From positions 62,001-126,000 of the forward strand of contig CANDAG010000001.1 in the NCBI GenBank assembly GCA_947382625.1: 64,000 nucleotides of DNA. The letters run 5' to 3'. Position 1 is the stretch's first letter. Each line of letters begins with the position of its first letter. Positions 23,182 through 32,492 of the stretch are shown here, piece by piece. Origin of the DNA: an uncultured Lachnospiraceae bacterium. Lineage in GTDB: Bacteria > Bacillota > Clostridia > Lachnospirales > Lachnospiraceae. The position numbers were made by a program, and so were the translations under genes. Below the pieces are notes generated by a model. The model searched no databases, was not told the origin of the DNA, and saw only the letters and a program-made list of their open reading frames with translations.

Positions 23182-25959
23182 ATGACAGGAAGCAGATGCT
23201 TCGCATTACAAATAATATTTATACTTCTTTTTTCAACCTTACTTCATCGTCTCTTTAAGCTGCAGATTGTAAATGGGCAGGAATACGTAGAAGATTTTAA
23301 GCTGCAGATCACCAGAACCTTAAGGGAACCAAATACAAGGGGGACTATATATGACTGTAATGGGGAGGTTTTGGCGTATAGTGAATTGGTTTATACCGTT
23401 ACAATGACAGATAATGGAACTTATTCATCAGAGCGGGATCATCAACTGGCCTTAAATAGTATGATTTACCATGTTGCCAAAAAGCTGAGTGAAAATAATG
23501 AGCAGATCAGTAATCCGCTAAAAATAGAAGTCGGGGCAGATGGTGATTATGCTTATACGGTAACAGGAAGGACCCTGGTACGATTTAAGGCAGATATATT
23601 CGGGAAAGCAGATCCTGCTGATCTGACAGCAAAGCAAAGGAATATGAGTGCAAATGACATGATCCAATTGCTGTCAGGCAACAGTAGATTTGCGCTTTAT
23701 GGTACAGGAAAAGATCCCTATTCCGAAGAAGAGCTGCAGAAATATGGATTGCCTGAAGTTTATACCAGGGAGGAGGTTTTAACGATTGTCGGGATCAGAT
23801 ATATGCTGTCTGCAAATGCGTACAAAAAATATGTGCCTGTAACATTGTCGGGAAATGTTTCGCAGGAGACAGTGGCATATATATTGGAAAACAGCGCAGC
23901 TCTGACAGGAATCACAGTCGGACAGGATTGGAACAGGGTTTATACCGGAGGGGAAGCCTTTTCTCATATCCTTGGTTATACAGGAGAAATCTCATCGGAA
24001 GAAATGGAAAGATATGCTGATTCCGATAAGGAGTATACTTTCGATTCCGTTGTTGGAAAAGCAGGGATTGAACAGTATATGGAAGATGAATTGCAGGGCA
24101 TTGACGGCAAAAAAGAAGTATTGGTCAATAATGTGGGAAAGGTTACAGGCGGAGAGAAGGTGATCCGGGAAGCTGTAAGCGGAAAGGATGTGTACCTTTC
24201 CATCGATAAAGATTTGCAGATTGCCGTATATCATATTTTAGAGCAAAATCTGGCAGGAATCGTAGCCAATAATCTGGTCAATGCAAAAGAGTTTGATAAG
24301 GCTCATATTTCAGACACATCGGATATCCGTATTCCTATTTATGATGTCTATATGGCGCTGGTTGACAATTCCGTTGTTCAATTGGAGGATTTGTACCTCG
24401 CTGATGCAACGGAGCTGGAAAGGCGTATTGCAGAGATGCTGGAAGCCAAAAAGGAAGAGGTTTCAGTGGCTTTAAGGGAAGAATTATTGAATGGAAATAC
24501 CCCTTATGACCGGTTATCTCAGGAAATGCGGGAATATCTCTCTTTTATTGTAAGTGAAACCGGAATGTTAAATGAGGATGCTGTTGACAGGGAAAATGAT
24601 GCCTATAAAAAGTGGAAGGATAAGAGCGGAATCAGTGCAAAGGAATTTCTGACTGATGCGGTGGGTAACGGATGGATCGCTGATGGGATGATCAGTTCCG
24701 AACACAGGTATTTCACAACAGATGAGATGTATGCCCTGCTGGTTGAAAGCATACTTGAAAAAACAGCGGCTGATAACGAATTTGAAAAGCTGTTATTTAA
24801 GCGGCTGCTCTTTGAAGACCACATTCAGGGAAAGGATATGTGCAGGCTTTTATATGACCAGCAGATATTGTCTGCCGGGGATGCTGATCATGAAAAATTA
24901 ATATCCGGATCAATGGACGCTTTTTCCTTTATGAAAAGAAAAATAGAACAATTGGAGATCACTCCGGCACAGTTAGCTTTAGACCCCTGCTCGGCGTCTG
25001 CGGTGATCGTACAGCAGGAAACGGGGAAGGTTCTGGCGCTTGTGTCTTATCCGGGATATGATAACAATCGTCTGGCAAACCAGATGGATTCCGCGTATTA
25101 TAACAGGCTGCTGAATGATAAGGCTCTGCCATTATATAACAGGGCAACACAGCAGCTGACTGCTCCCGGGTCTACATTTAAACCAATTACAGTGATCGCA
25201 GGTTTGCAGGAAGGGGTTATCTCATCAGACAGCTCCGTATTATGTGATGGGGTATTTGATAAAGTAACCCCTGACCTGAAATGCTGGAAGCATTCCGGAC
25301 ACGGCAATGTGATAAATGCACCCACCGCATTACAGTATTCCTGTAACGATTATTTATGTGAAATAGCATATCGGCTGGGAAACAAAAATTCCATGGAATA
25401 TACTGATAACGCTGCCTTAACAGGCTTGCAGAAGTACGCAAAATACTTTGGTCTGGATCAAAAGTCCGGCATTGAGATTGCAGAAGCACAGCCCCATGTA
25501 ACAGACGCGTATGCCATTCCCTCTGCAATCGGACAAGGTACTCACAACTATGCAACCGTACAGCTGGCACGGTATGTGAATGCAATAGCTTCCAGGGGAA
25601 ATGTTTTTTGGCTTTCTTTAGTAAAGGGAATAGCAGATGAGAATGGAAATTTTGCAGAAAATAATGCCCGATCGGAGAATAAGGTGGAATTACCGGATTT
25701 TGTATGGGATACCGTGTGTTCAGGGATGGTGCAGTTTGCGCAGAACAATTCCGTTTTGAAGGATATAGAGATCAGCATTGCGGGCAAAACAGGAACGGCG
25801 CAGGAATCAAAAGTAAGACCCGACCATGCGTTGTTTGTCGGGTATGCTCCTGCAGACGCGCCGGAAATAACCTTAGCAGTGCGGATCGCAAACGGGTATG
25901 GCTCATCGAACTCTACCGCCGTGGGGAGAGATATTTTCAATTATTATTTTGGGTTATAA
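23182..25959 (+). CDS. PBP2-like transpeptidase (class B penicillin-binding protein)
   Basis: A 925-residue class B PBP. An N-terminal membrane anchor (residues ~7-25) precedes the dimerisation domain, which starts REPNTRGTIYDCNGEVLA. The transpeptidase domain is C-terminal, with STFK (S664-K667), SCN (720-722) and KTGTAQ (869-874). It cross-links peptidoglycan outside the membrane. It is longer than usual PBP2, with an inserted helical region at about 370-600. AAGGAC precedes ATG 23182; the cytoplasmic tail is very short. It shares an operon with a class D beta-lactamase-like lipoprotein 15 bases downstream. With the BlaI-like operator this suggests a beta-lactam-inducible, perhaps low-affinity, PBP. 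Confidence 0.88.
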   Translation: MTGSRCFALQIIFILLFSTLLHRLFKLQIVNGQEYVEDFKLQITRTLREPNTRGTIYDCNGEVLAYSELVYTVTMTDNGTYSSERDHQLALNSMIYHVAKKLSENNEQISNPLKIEVGADGDYAYTVTGRTLVRFKADIFGKADPADLTAKQRNMSANDMIQLLSGNSRFALYGTGKDPYSEEELQKYGLPEVYTREEVLTIVGIRYMLSANAYKKYVPVTLSGNVSQETVAYILENSAALTGITVGQDWNRVYTGGEAFSHILGYTGEISSEEMERYADSDKEYTFDSVVGKAGIEQYMEDELQGIDGKKEVLVNNVGKVTGGEKVIREAVSGKDVYLSIDKDLQIAVYHILEQNLAGIVANNLVNAKEFDKAHISDTSDIRIPIYDVYMALVDNSVVQLEDLYLADATELERRIAEMLEAKKEEVSVALREELLNGNTPYDRLSQEMREYLSFIVSETGMLNEDAVDRENDAYKKWKDKSGISAKEFLTDAVGNGWIADGMISSEHRYFTTDEMYALLVESILEKTAADNEFEKLLFKRLLFEDHIQGKDMCRLLYDQQILSAGDADHEKLISGSMDAFSFMKRKIEQLEITPAQLALDPCSASAVIVQQETGKVLALVSYPGYDNNRLANQMDSAYYNRLLNDKALPLYNRATQQLTAPGSTFKPITVIAGLQEGVISSDSSVLCDGVFDKVTPDLKCWKHSGHGNVINAPTALQYSCNDYLCEIAYRLGNKNSMEYTDNAALTGLQKYAKYFGLDQKSGIEIAEAQPHVTDAYAIPSAIGQGTHNYATVQLARYVNAIASRGNVFWLSLVKGIADENGNFAENNARSENKVELPDFVWDTVCSGMVQFAQNNSVLKDIEISIAGKTGTAQESKVRPDHALFVGYAPADAPEITLAVRIANGYGSSNSTAVGRDIFNYYFGL

Positions 25960-25974
25960 AGTCAGGAGGGATTT

Positions 25975-26964
25975 ATGAAAAAACTGATATTTTGTATCTT
26001 TATTTGTATATTTATCTTAGACGGCTGTTCTGACCGCCATGATACGGAAGAAATACAACAGGCCAATCCGGAAAAGGAAAGAATGGAAGAGATGGAAAAG
26101 ACGGATATCCATGATACGCCAGATGAGGAAGCAAATGAGGAAGTGTTAGAAGAAAATACGGATACAGCATCCGAAAGCGTGAAAGTGGAACCGGAGTTCA
26201 TAAAGGCGGATCACTGGGCGGAGTATTTTGACGGGCTGAACGGAGCGGCTGTTATCTATGATGCTTTTAACATGCAATACATGATATATAATGATGGACT
26301 TGCCCAGACCAGAAGATCACCATGTTCCACGTTTAAGATCATTTCTTCACTGATTGCGCTGGAAAATGGAATCATCACACGGGAGAGTTCAACCCGGACA
26401 TGGAGCGGTGAAATATTCTGGAATGATGACTGGAATAGAGATCTTGATTTTGACAGTGCGTTTCAGACTTCCTGTGTCTGGTATTTTCGGGAGGTGGCAG
26501 ATGAGATAGGAAGAGATCTGATGCAGGAGGAACTTGATAAGCTTCAGTATGGTAACTGCGATATTTCCGATTGGGAAGGGCAGCTGAATACAAATAATAA
26601 TAACAGGGCTTTAACAGGTTTTTGGCTTGAATCGTCTTTATTGATTTCCCCGAAGGAGCAGGTGGAGGTCATGGAGCGTATTTTTGGTGAAAATTCGGCT
26701 TATTCGGAGAAAACGCTAAATGCATTGAAACAGGTCATGCTGGTACCAGATCAGGAGAGAACGGATATTTCCATCTATGGAAAAACAGGTATGGGCAAAA
26801 CAGAGGGCATTGTTGTTGATGCATGGTTTACCGGGTTTGCAGAAGGGGCAGGAGGGAAGATATATTATTGTGTGTATCTTGGAAGGACAGACGGAATGAA
26901 TGTATCCAGTTTAAGGGCAAAGGAAATAGCAATTCAGATAGTGTCAGATTATTATGCTCCGTAA
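25975..26964 (+). CDS. Class D beta-lactamase-like lipoprotein
   Basis: A 329-residue protein with a lipoprotein signal (Cys18 in LDGCS), a long Glu/Asp-rich linker to about residue 75, and a class D beta-lactamase/BlaR-sensor-type domain. Active-site motifs are STFK (S118-K121), SCV (166-168), YGN (192-194) and KTGMG (270-274), with the conserved FWLESSLLISPKEQ segment. Anchored outside the membrane it could hydrolyse beta-lactams, as described for class D enzymes of Clostridia. The YGN and WLESSL motifs favour an enzyme over a bare sensor, and no BlaR membrane/protease part is present. It is co-transcribed with the PBP. Confidence 0.85.
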   Translation: MKKLIFCIFICIFILDGCSDRHDTEEIQQANPEKERMEEMEKTDIHDTPDEEANEEVLEENTDTASESVKVEPEFIKADHWAEYFDGLNGAAVIYDAFNMQYMIYNDGLAQTRRSPCSTFKIISSLIALENGIITRESSTRTWSGEIFWNDDWNRDLDFDSAFQTSCVWYFREVADEIGRDLMQEELDKLQYGNCDISDWEGQLNTNNNNRALTGFWLESSLLISPKEQVEVMERIFGENSAYSEKTLNALKQVMLVPDQERTDISIYGKTGMGKTEGIVVDAWFTGFAEGAGGKIYYCVYLGRTDGMNVSSLRAKEIAIQIVSDYYAP

Positions 26965-27085
26965 TTTTGGTGACTAAACAGGAAGAGGGAGATCCATGTC
27001 ATGCCGGAAAAGAAAACCCGGACGAAAGAAGATATGAGGATATATCAATTTTTGTCCATAATATATCATTGAAGCCCTGTCAGGG

Positions 27086-27120
27086 GTCTGCTAGTATAAA
27101 AATACTACGATAAAGCAGAC
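27086..27120 (+). other. Nested hairpin upstream of GH3
   Basis: GTCTGCT (27086-27092) pairs with AGCAGAC (27114-27120), with an inner AGTAT-AAAA-ATACT hairpin. It lies 67 bases before the GH3 start. Its function is unknown; it may end the beta-lactamase transcript. Confidence 0.4.
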
Positions 27121-27126
27121 AGAATT

Positions 27127-27159
27127 GGTAACAGTCAGGCAGACCGCTTCAACGTTACC
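27127..27159. repeat. Short GTAAC inverted repeat
   Basis: GGTAAC (27127-27132) and GTTACC (27154-27159) flank CAGGCAGACCGC. It resembles the larger GTAACAGTTCAG repeat at 47054-47154. The right arm also contains AACGTTA, the core of the LacI-type operator seen further downstream. Confidence 0.4.
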
Positions 27160-27186
27160 GGCATTTACATGACAGGAGAATGGAGT

Positions 27187-29274
27187 ATGGACAGAAGCAA
27201 AGCGAGAAAAAAAGCAGAAGAGCTGGTTGCAAGGATGACTCTGGAGGAGAAGGCCGCGCAATTGAAATATGATGCGCCGGCAATCCCCAGGCTGGGGATC
27301 CCCGCCTATAACTGGTGGAATGAAGCCCTTCATGGAGTGGCCAGAGCCGGGCAGGCTACGGTATTTCCTCAGGCCATCGGCCTGGGAGCCTCCTTTGACG
27401 AGGAGCTGGTTTTTGAGGTTGCAGAGACCATAGCGGAGGAGGGACGGGCGAAGTATAATGCCTATTCCCGGCAGAACGACCGGGATATTTATAAAGGACT
27501 GACATTCTGGGCGCCCAATGTCAATATTTTTCGGGATCCCAGATGGGGAAGAGGACATGAGACTTACGGGGAGGATCCCTATCTTACTGCCAGACTGGGC
27601 GTAAATTTTGTAAAAGGGCTTCAGGGAGATGGGCCTGTGATGAAGGCGGCTGCATGTGCAAAGCATTTTGCAGTGCATTCGGGGCCGGAGGCGTTGCGGC
27701 ATGAATTTGACGCCCGGGCGTCGGCAAAGGATATGGAAGAGACTTATCTTCCGGCCTTTGAGGCTCTGGTGAGGGAAGCGGAGGTAGAGGCAGTGATGGG
27801 GGCTTATAACCGCACCAACGGAGAGCCCTGCTGCGGCAGCAAGACCCTGATCCAGGATACTTTAAGGGAAAAATGGGGATTTCAGGGGCATTTTGTATCG
27901 GACTGCTGGGCGATCAAGGATTTCCATGTAAATCACATGGTTACCAGATCCCCGGAGGAGTCGGCAGCAATGGCGTTGAATGCGGGATGTGATGTGAACT
28001 GCGGGAATACCTATCTGCATATCCTGAATGCTTATCATGACGGACTTGTCACAGAGGAAGCGATCACCCGGGCGGCTGTCAGACTTTTTACCACCAGATA
28101 TATGCTGGGGCTGTTTGAACAAAATGAGTTTGACAGTATTCCTTATACCAGGGTGGAGTGCAGGGAGCATCTTGCGCTGGCCGAAAGGGCGGCGGCGGAA
28201 AGCTTTGTGCTGCTGAAAAATGATGGGATCCTTCCTCTTAAGAAGGAGAAGCTTAAGACCATAGGCGTGATCGGTCCTAACGCGGACAGCCGCGGGGCGC
28301 TGATCGGAAATTATCATGGAACAGCTACGGAATATGTTACTGTTCTGGAGGGAATCCGCCGGTATGGGGGAGAGGATGTCCGGACCCTGTATTCAATAGG
28401 AGCGGAGCTTATTAAAGACAGGACGGAAGGACTGGGATACCGGTATGACAGACTTTCCGAGGCCAGGATCGTTGCGGACGAGAGTGATGTGGTCATTTTG
28501 TGTCTGGGGCTGGATGAAACCCTGGAGGGGGAAGAAGGAGATACCGGCAACAGCTATGCCTCAGGGGATAAGGAGTCCCTGCAGCTGCCGGAGTCCCAGC
28601 TTGCGCTTATGAAAGCCGTTGCTGAGTGCAAAAAGCCCACAGTTCTTTGTCTGTGCGCGGGAAGCGATATTGATTTAAGCTACGCCAATGAGCATTTCAA
28701 TGCGGTAGTCTGGCTGGGGTATCCCGGGGCGCAGGGAGGAAATGCGGCGGCCAGGATGCTGTTCGGCGAGGCGTCAGCTTTTGGAAAGCTTCCGGTTACT
28801 TTTTATGAAACGCTGGAGGAGCTTCCGGAGTTTACGGATTATTCCATGAAGGGAAGGACCTACCGGTATATGGAAGGAAAGGCGCAATATCCTTTCGGAT
28901 ATGGGCTGAATTACGGAAATGTGGTGGTTAAGGACGCTGCTGCAGATGAAAAGAAAGTGACGGTAACGGTTGAAAACAAAGGAGCGTATGATACGGATGA
29001 GGTGATACAGGTTTATATCAGATCAGAGTCTTCAGAGTTTGAAACTCCCAACCCGCATCTGTGCGCATTTCAGAGGATATTTGTGAAGGCCGGAGAAGAA
29101 ACACGTGCAGAGCTTACGCTCAGGCCCCAGTCGTTTACGGTGGTTGATGATAAAGGGAACAGATTTACGCCGGGAGGGACTTACAAAATCTATGTGGGCT
29201 TTGGACAGCCGGATCAGAGAACAGAGGAATTGACAGGAAAAAGACCGTTTGAGATCAGTCTGGCGATATATTAA
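27187..29274 (+). CDS. GH3 beta-glycosidase (beta-xylosidase/beta-glucosidase)
   Basis: A 695-residue GH3 enzyme. The N-terminal barrel holds NWWNEALHGVARAG and FPQAIGLGASFD, the nucleophile D239 in FVSDCWAIKDF, the (alpha/beta)6 domain with FVLLKNDGILPL, and a C-terminal fibronectin-like domain. NWWNEALHG and SDCWAI are typical of beta-xylosidase-type members. There is no signal peptide, so it acts in the cytoplasm on imported oligosaccharides. AGGAGA at 27174-27179 supports ATG 27187; an upstream ATG at 27169 lacks a ribosome site. A LacI gene follows, and xylan-type hydrolases lie downstream. Confidence 0.92.
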   Translation: MDRSKARKKAEELVARMTLEEKAAQLKYDAPAIPRLGIPAYNWWNEALHGVARAGQATVFPQAIGLGASFDEELVFEVAETIAEEGRAKYNAYSRQNDRDIYKGLTFWAPNVNIFRDPRWGRGHETYGEDPYLTARLGVNFVKGLQGDGPVMKAAACAKHFAVHSGPEALRHEFDARASAKDMEETYLPAFEALVREAEVEAVMGAYNRTNGEPCCGSKTLIQDTLREKWGFQGHFVSDCWAIKDFHVNHMVTRSPEESAAMALNAGCDVNCGNTYLHILNAYHDGLVTEEAITRAAVRLFTTRYMLGLFEQNEFDSIPYTRVECREHLALAERAAAESFVLLKNDGILPLKKEKLKTIGVIGPNADSRGALIGNYHGTATEYVTVLEGIRRYGGEDVRTLYSIGAELIKDRTEGLGYRYDRLSEARIVADESDVVILCLGLDETLEGEEGDTGNSYASGDKESLQLPESQLALMKAVAECKKPTVLCLCAGSDIDLSYANEHFNAVVWLGYPGAQGGNAAARMLFGEASAFGKLPVTFYETLEELPEFTDYSMKGRTYRYMEGKAQYPFGYGLNYGNVVVKDAAADEKKVTVTVENKGAYDTDEVIQVYIRSESSEFETPNPHLCAFQRIFVKAGEETRAELTLRPQSFTVVDDKGNRFTPGGTYKIYVGFGQPDQRTEELTGKRPFEISLAIY

Positions 29275-29321
29275 TATGAAATAAGTTCTTTCGGAATTCT
29301 TTTATAATACAAAAACGGGTA

Positions 29322-29350
29322 TTGACAGGTGTGTATGGAAACCGGATAAT
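29322..29350 (+). promoter_or_regulatory. Promoter of the LacI-family gene
   Basis: TTGACA (29322-29327), a 17-base spacer, then GATAAT (29345-29350), about 50 bases before ATG 29400. Confidence 0.7.
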
Positions 29351-29399
29351 GATTAAATATTGTTGCATGTTCGAGTTTCATGAAAAGGAATAACAGGAA

Positions 29400-30434
29400 A
29401 TGGTTACTTTAAAGGAAATTGCAAGAGAATGCAAGGTTTCACCTACCACCGTGTCAAATATCCTGAACGGAAAGCCCAAGGTCAGCGAGGAAACGAAGCA
29501 GAGGGTGCTGGAAACAGTTGATAAGCTGGGATACAGACCAAACTATATCGCACAGGGGCTGCGGAATCAGAAGACCAAAACCATCGGTATCATAGCGGAG
29601 GATATCACGCAGTTTTCAACGCCCACGATCGTGGAAGGAATTATGAGCCGCTGTGAGGAAAGGGGCTATCGGACCATAGCAAAGAACCTGCGTATGTACG
29701 CCCGGTGGAGTGATTCATGGTATAATAACGAGAGCAGCTATCATTCCATTTTGGATCCGACCCTGAAGGAGCTGGAATCGATCAGAGTAGACGGTATTAT
29801 CTATGTCGCCGGTCATGCCAGGATGATCCACTGTTTCCCGGAGGATTTTAAGATGCCTGCTGTAATGGCCTATGCTTTTTCCGATAATCCCAAAGTGCCG
29901 TCTGTCGTGATAAATGATAAGGAATCGGCCTGTGAGATGATCTCCTATCTGGTGTCCAAAGGACACAGAAGGATAGGAGTGATCGGAGGAAAAGAAAATA
30001 ATATCCATACACAGCAAAGACTTCTGGGCTATCAAAAAGCATTATATGATAATCAGATCCTGTTTAATCCGGCCTGGGTCAGATATGCGGATTGGGAAAA
30101 GGAAGGCGCGTATCAGGAAGCTAAGGCGCTGCTTGAAACAGATGTGACGGCTATTTTCTGTATGGCGGATCGCATGGCCGGAGGCGTCTATTGCTGTCTG
30201 GATGAAATGGGGCTTCGGGCAGGGAAGGATATTGCAGTAGCCGGGTTTGATGATCAGGATATTGCAGAGTATTTTGTCCCGGGACTTACAACAATGGCAT
30301 TGCCTTTGCGGGAAATCGGAAATGCATCTGCGGATCTTTTGCTAAAGCAGATGGAAGGCATGGGGGAAGAAGTGCCGGATAAAATAATGATCCCCTGCAG
30401 ATTTATAGAAAGAAGCTCTGTTTGGCAGATATAA
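29400..30434 (+). CDS. LacI-family transcriptional regulator
   Basis: A 344-residue repressor. The N-terminal helix-turn-helix and hinge read VTLKEIARECKVSPTTVSNILNG, followed by a periplasmic-binding-protein-like ligand domain with GIIAEDITQFSTPTIVEGI and the C-terminal VAGFDDQDIAEYFVPGLTT. It should bind a palindrome with a central CG. A perfect candidate, GTTTAACGTTAAAC, lies at 32418-32431 just after the promoter of the ABC operon, and a weaker one at 30498-30511 lies before the esterase. A sugar inducer, probably a xylo-oligosaccharide product, is inferred. It is monocistronic, with its own promoter and terminator. Confidence 0.93.
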   Translation: MVTLKEIARECKVSPTTVSNILNGKPKVSEETKQRVLETVDKLGYRPNYIAQGLRNQKTKTIGIIAEDITQFSTPTIVEGIMSRCEERGYRTIAKNLRMYARWSDSWYNNESSYHSILDPTLKELESIRVDGIIYVAGHARMIHCFPEDFKMPAVMAYAFSDNPKVPSVVINDKESACEMISYLVSKGHRRIGVIGGKENNIHTQQRLLGYQKALYDNQILFNPAWVRYADWEKEGAYQEAKALLETDVTAIFCMADRMAGGVYCCLDEMGLRAGKDIAVAGFDDQDIAEYFVPGLTTMALPLREIGNASADLLLKQMEGMGEEVPDKIMIPCRFIERSSVWQI

Positions 30435-30445
30435 GAAACAGCAGC

Positions 30446-30488
30446 CGGGCTACTATCAGTGATTCTGTAAATAGTAGCCCGATTTTTT
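30446..30488 (+). terminator. Intrinsic terminator after the LacI-family gene
   Basis: CGGGCTACTAT (30446-30456) pairs with ATAGTAGCCCG (30471-30481), followed by T6. Confidence 0.92.
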
Positions 30489-30497
30489 GATCAAAAG

Positions 30498-30511
30498 GTA
30501 AAACGTTAAAC
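30498..30511. promoter_or_regulatory. LacI-type operator candidate before the esterase
   Basis: GTAAAACGTTAAAC is a 14-base CG-centred near-palindrome (5 of 7 pairs) sharing AACGTTAAAC with the perfect site at 32418. It lies 30 bases before the esterase start. Confidence 0.5.
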
Positions 30512-30540
30512 GAATAAAAGCAGAATGGAGAAGAGATCCT

Positions 30541-32085
30541 ATGATAAGAATGGCAGAAACAGAAAACGGATGGGTGAGAGGAATAGAGGCAGCAGATCCC
30601 AGGATCACGGCTTTTAAAGGGATTCCGTTTGCAGCCCCGCCGGTGGGAAAAAACAGATGGCGGGCGCCAATGCCCTGCGAAAATTGGGAAGGAGTACGGG
30701 ACGCATCCCGCTTTGCACCCATAGCAGTGCAGGATACGCCGGGGCTTGGAACGGATATTTATTGCCGGGAATGGCATGTGGATCCACAGATCCCTATGGA
30801 GGAGGACTGCCTGTATCTGAATGTCTGGACAGGAGCCGGGAGCCCGGAGGAAAAGCAGCCGGTGCTTATATGGTTTTTTGGAGGGGCTCTGCAATGGGGA
30901 TATCCTTCCGAGATGGAGTTTGACGGGGAACGTCTCTCCCGCCGGGGGATCGTGGTAGTTACGGTAAACTATCGTGTCAACGTGTTTGGATTTATGGCAC
31001 ATCCCCAGCTTACCCGGGAACAGCGGGAGGCTCCCGCCAATTTTGGCAGTCTTGACCAGCAGGCAGGGATCAGATGGGTGATCCGCAATATCAGAGCATT
31101 TGGGGGAGATCCGGATAATATTACGATTGCAGGCCAGTCGGCAGGCGGAGGCAGTGTGCTGAGTCAGATGGCCTGTCCTGATAATGCCGGGCTTTTTAAG
31201 CGGGCAGTGGTTATGAGCGGAATGATCAGAAGTCCTTATGGAGAAGGGTCTATCGGAACGCCGAAGCCCCTTGCAGAGGCAGAGGAAAACGGAGCGGCCT
31301 TTCTGGATTTTCTGGGAGTGTCAACCCTGGAGGAGGCCAGAGAGCTGGATGCTTTCTATATCCGGGATAAATATGCGGAGTTTGTTCAAAACGCCCCGCG
31401 TATGGCAACAGTGGAGGATGGCCGGTTTTGCGTGGGAGATCCCCTGGCGCTCTTTCTTCAGGGAAGGTGCGCGGATGTGTCTGTAATGGCAGGCAACACA
31501 GTGGATGAATTTCCGTCGTTTCTGAGCGCGCAGTCAGGAGATGAGCTTGAGGAAAAGGCGAAAGCTGTTTTTGGCAACAGCGCGGCAGAATTTTTGGAGC
31601 TGATGGAGGCGGAAGCTGAGGGGCAGACACAGGAAGACGCACAGAAGGGGCAGTACGGGAAGGTTATCGGACTGGAATGCACGATAAAGGGGCTCTTTGG
31701 TAAACGGAAGGAGGACGGCGGCAGGCAGGATTATTATTACTATAAGTTTGCACCGGAAATTCCCGGATGGGACAAGCCCGGATGCTTTCATTCCGTGGAT
31801 CTGTGGTTCTTCTTTGAAACGCTGGCAAAATGCTGGCGGCCATTTATCGGGAAGCACTATGATCTTGCACGGCAGATGTGTAATTACTGGGTCAACTTTA
31901 TTAAAAATGGCAATCCTAACGGAGCGGATGCGGATGGCACGCCGATGCCGGTATGGGAGCCTTATACGGATCAGAAGCCTGCAGAGATGGTGTTTACCAT
32001 GGACGGTGGAATGCCGTCCGAAGAAGTATCCCCGTTTGTCAGATTCCTGGGGCAGTCCATTGTGAGAGAGCTCGAGACGGAGTAA
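30541..32085 (+). CDS. Type B carboxylesterase
   Basis: A 514-residue carboxylesterase-family alpha/beta hydrolase. It has FKGIPFAAPPVG near the N-terminus, EDCLYLNVWTG, the nucleophile S200 in GQSAGGGSV, a likely acid in GNTVDEFPSF and a His in PGCFHSVDLWFFFETL. There is no signal peptide. Placed among xylan-type glycosidases, it may remove acyl groups (acetyl, feruloyl) from imported oligosaccharides; this is an inference from context. GGAGAAGAG precedes ATG 30541. A terminator follows, so it is probably monocistronic and LacI-regulated. Confidence 0.88.
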   Translation: MIRMAETENGWVRGIEAADPRITAFKGIPFAAPPVGKNRWRAPMPCENWEGVRDASRFAPIAVQDTPGLGTDIYCREWHVDPQIPMEEDCLYLNVWTGAGSPEEKQPVLIWFFGGALQWGYPSEMEFDGERLSRRGIVVVTVNYRVNVFGFMAHPQLTREQREAPANFGSLDQQAGIRWVIRNIRAFGGDPDNITIAGQSAGGGSVLSQMACPDNAGLFKRAVVMSGMIRSPYGEGSIGTPKPLAEAEENGAAFLDFLGVSTLEEARELDAFYIRDKYAEFVQNAPRMATVEDGRFCVGDPLALFLQGRCADVSVMAGNTVDEFPSFLSAQSGDELEEKAKAVFGNSAAEFLELMEAEAEGQTQEDAQKGQYGKVIGLECTIKGLFGKRKEDGGRQDYYYYKFAPEIPGWDKPGCFHSVDLWFFFETLAKCWRPFIGKHYDLARQMCNYWVNFIKNGNPNGADADGTPMPVWEPYTDQKPAEMVFTMDGGMPSEEVSPFVRFLGQSIVRELETE

Positions 32086-32107
32086 ATGACAGCATGCTTC
32101 ATTAAGC

Positions 32108-32146
32108 GACAGCCGGACCACAGAGGTTTCCGGCTGTTGTTTTTTG
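32108..32146 (+). terminator. Intrinsic terminator after the esterase
   Basis: ACAGCCGGA (32109-32117) pairs with TCCGGCTGT (32129-32137), followed by T6. Confidence 0.88.
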
Positions 32147-32373
32147 CATAAGCGTAGAGCGCGCCATCCGCTGCTTCTATAAGTATATCCGGGTGAATAT
32201 GATCGGGGGATTTGGATAAAAAGCATAAAAGCGAGACGAGGTTAAACGATAAATAATGGTAAAATCGATAATATTGTGTGGATGATAAAAGGAATTATAA
32301 GAAAAAAGTGGGAATTATGCAAAACGAAACATGCATATATGACAAAAAAATACAGATTACCTATCAATTTGTA

Positions 32374-32403
32374 TTGACAAAATACCGTGGGGGGGGGTAA
32401 AAT
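32374..32403 (+). promoter_or_regulatory. ABC-operon promoter with a G9 tract in its spacer
   Basis: TTGACA (32374-32379) and TAAAAT (32398-32403) are 18 bases apart, and nine consecutive G (32389-32397) lie inside the spacer. Loss of one G would give the optimal 17-base spacing. The rest of 32147-32373 shows only a partial operator-like GGTTAAACGAT near 32240. Confidence 0.7.
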
Positions 32404-32417
32404 GTTAACAGATAAAA

Positions 32418-32431
32418 GTTTAACGTTAAAC
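32418..32431. promoter_or_regulatory. LacI-family operator, perfect 14-bp palindrome
   Basis: GTTTAACGTTAAAC is a perfect CG-centred palindrome starting 14 bases after the -10, a classical repression position. The LacI-family gene at 29400 is the natural candidate. Confidence 0.75.
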
Positions 32432-32492
32432 CTAACGCCCTTGGAGAGGGGCTCTAATAACTACTACACTATTATGAAGGAGTTAAAGTGAA

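Noticed and set aside
25975..26964. BlaR1-type sensor instead of a class D enzyme
   Set aside because: The protein lacks the multi-span membrane and zinc-protease part of BlaR1 and has a lipoprotein anchor.
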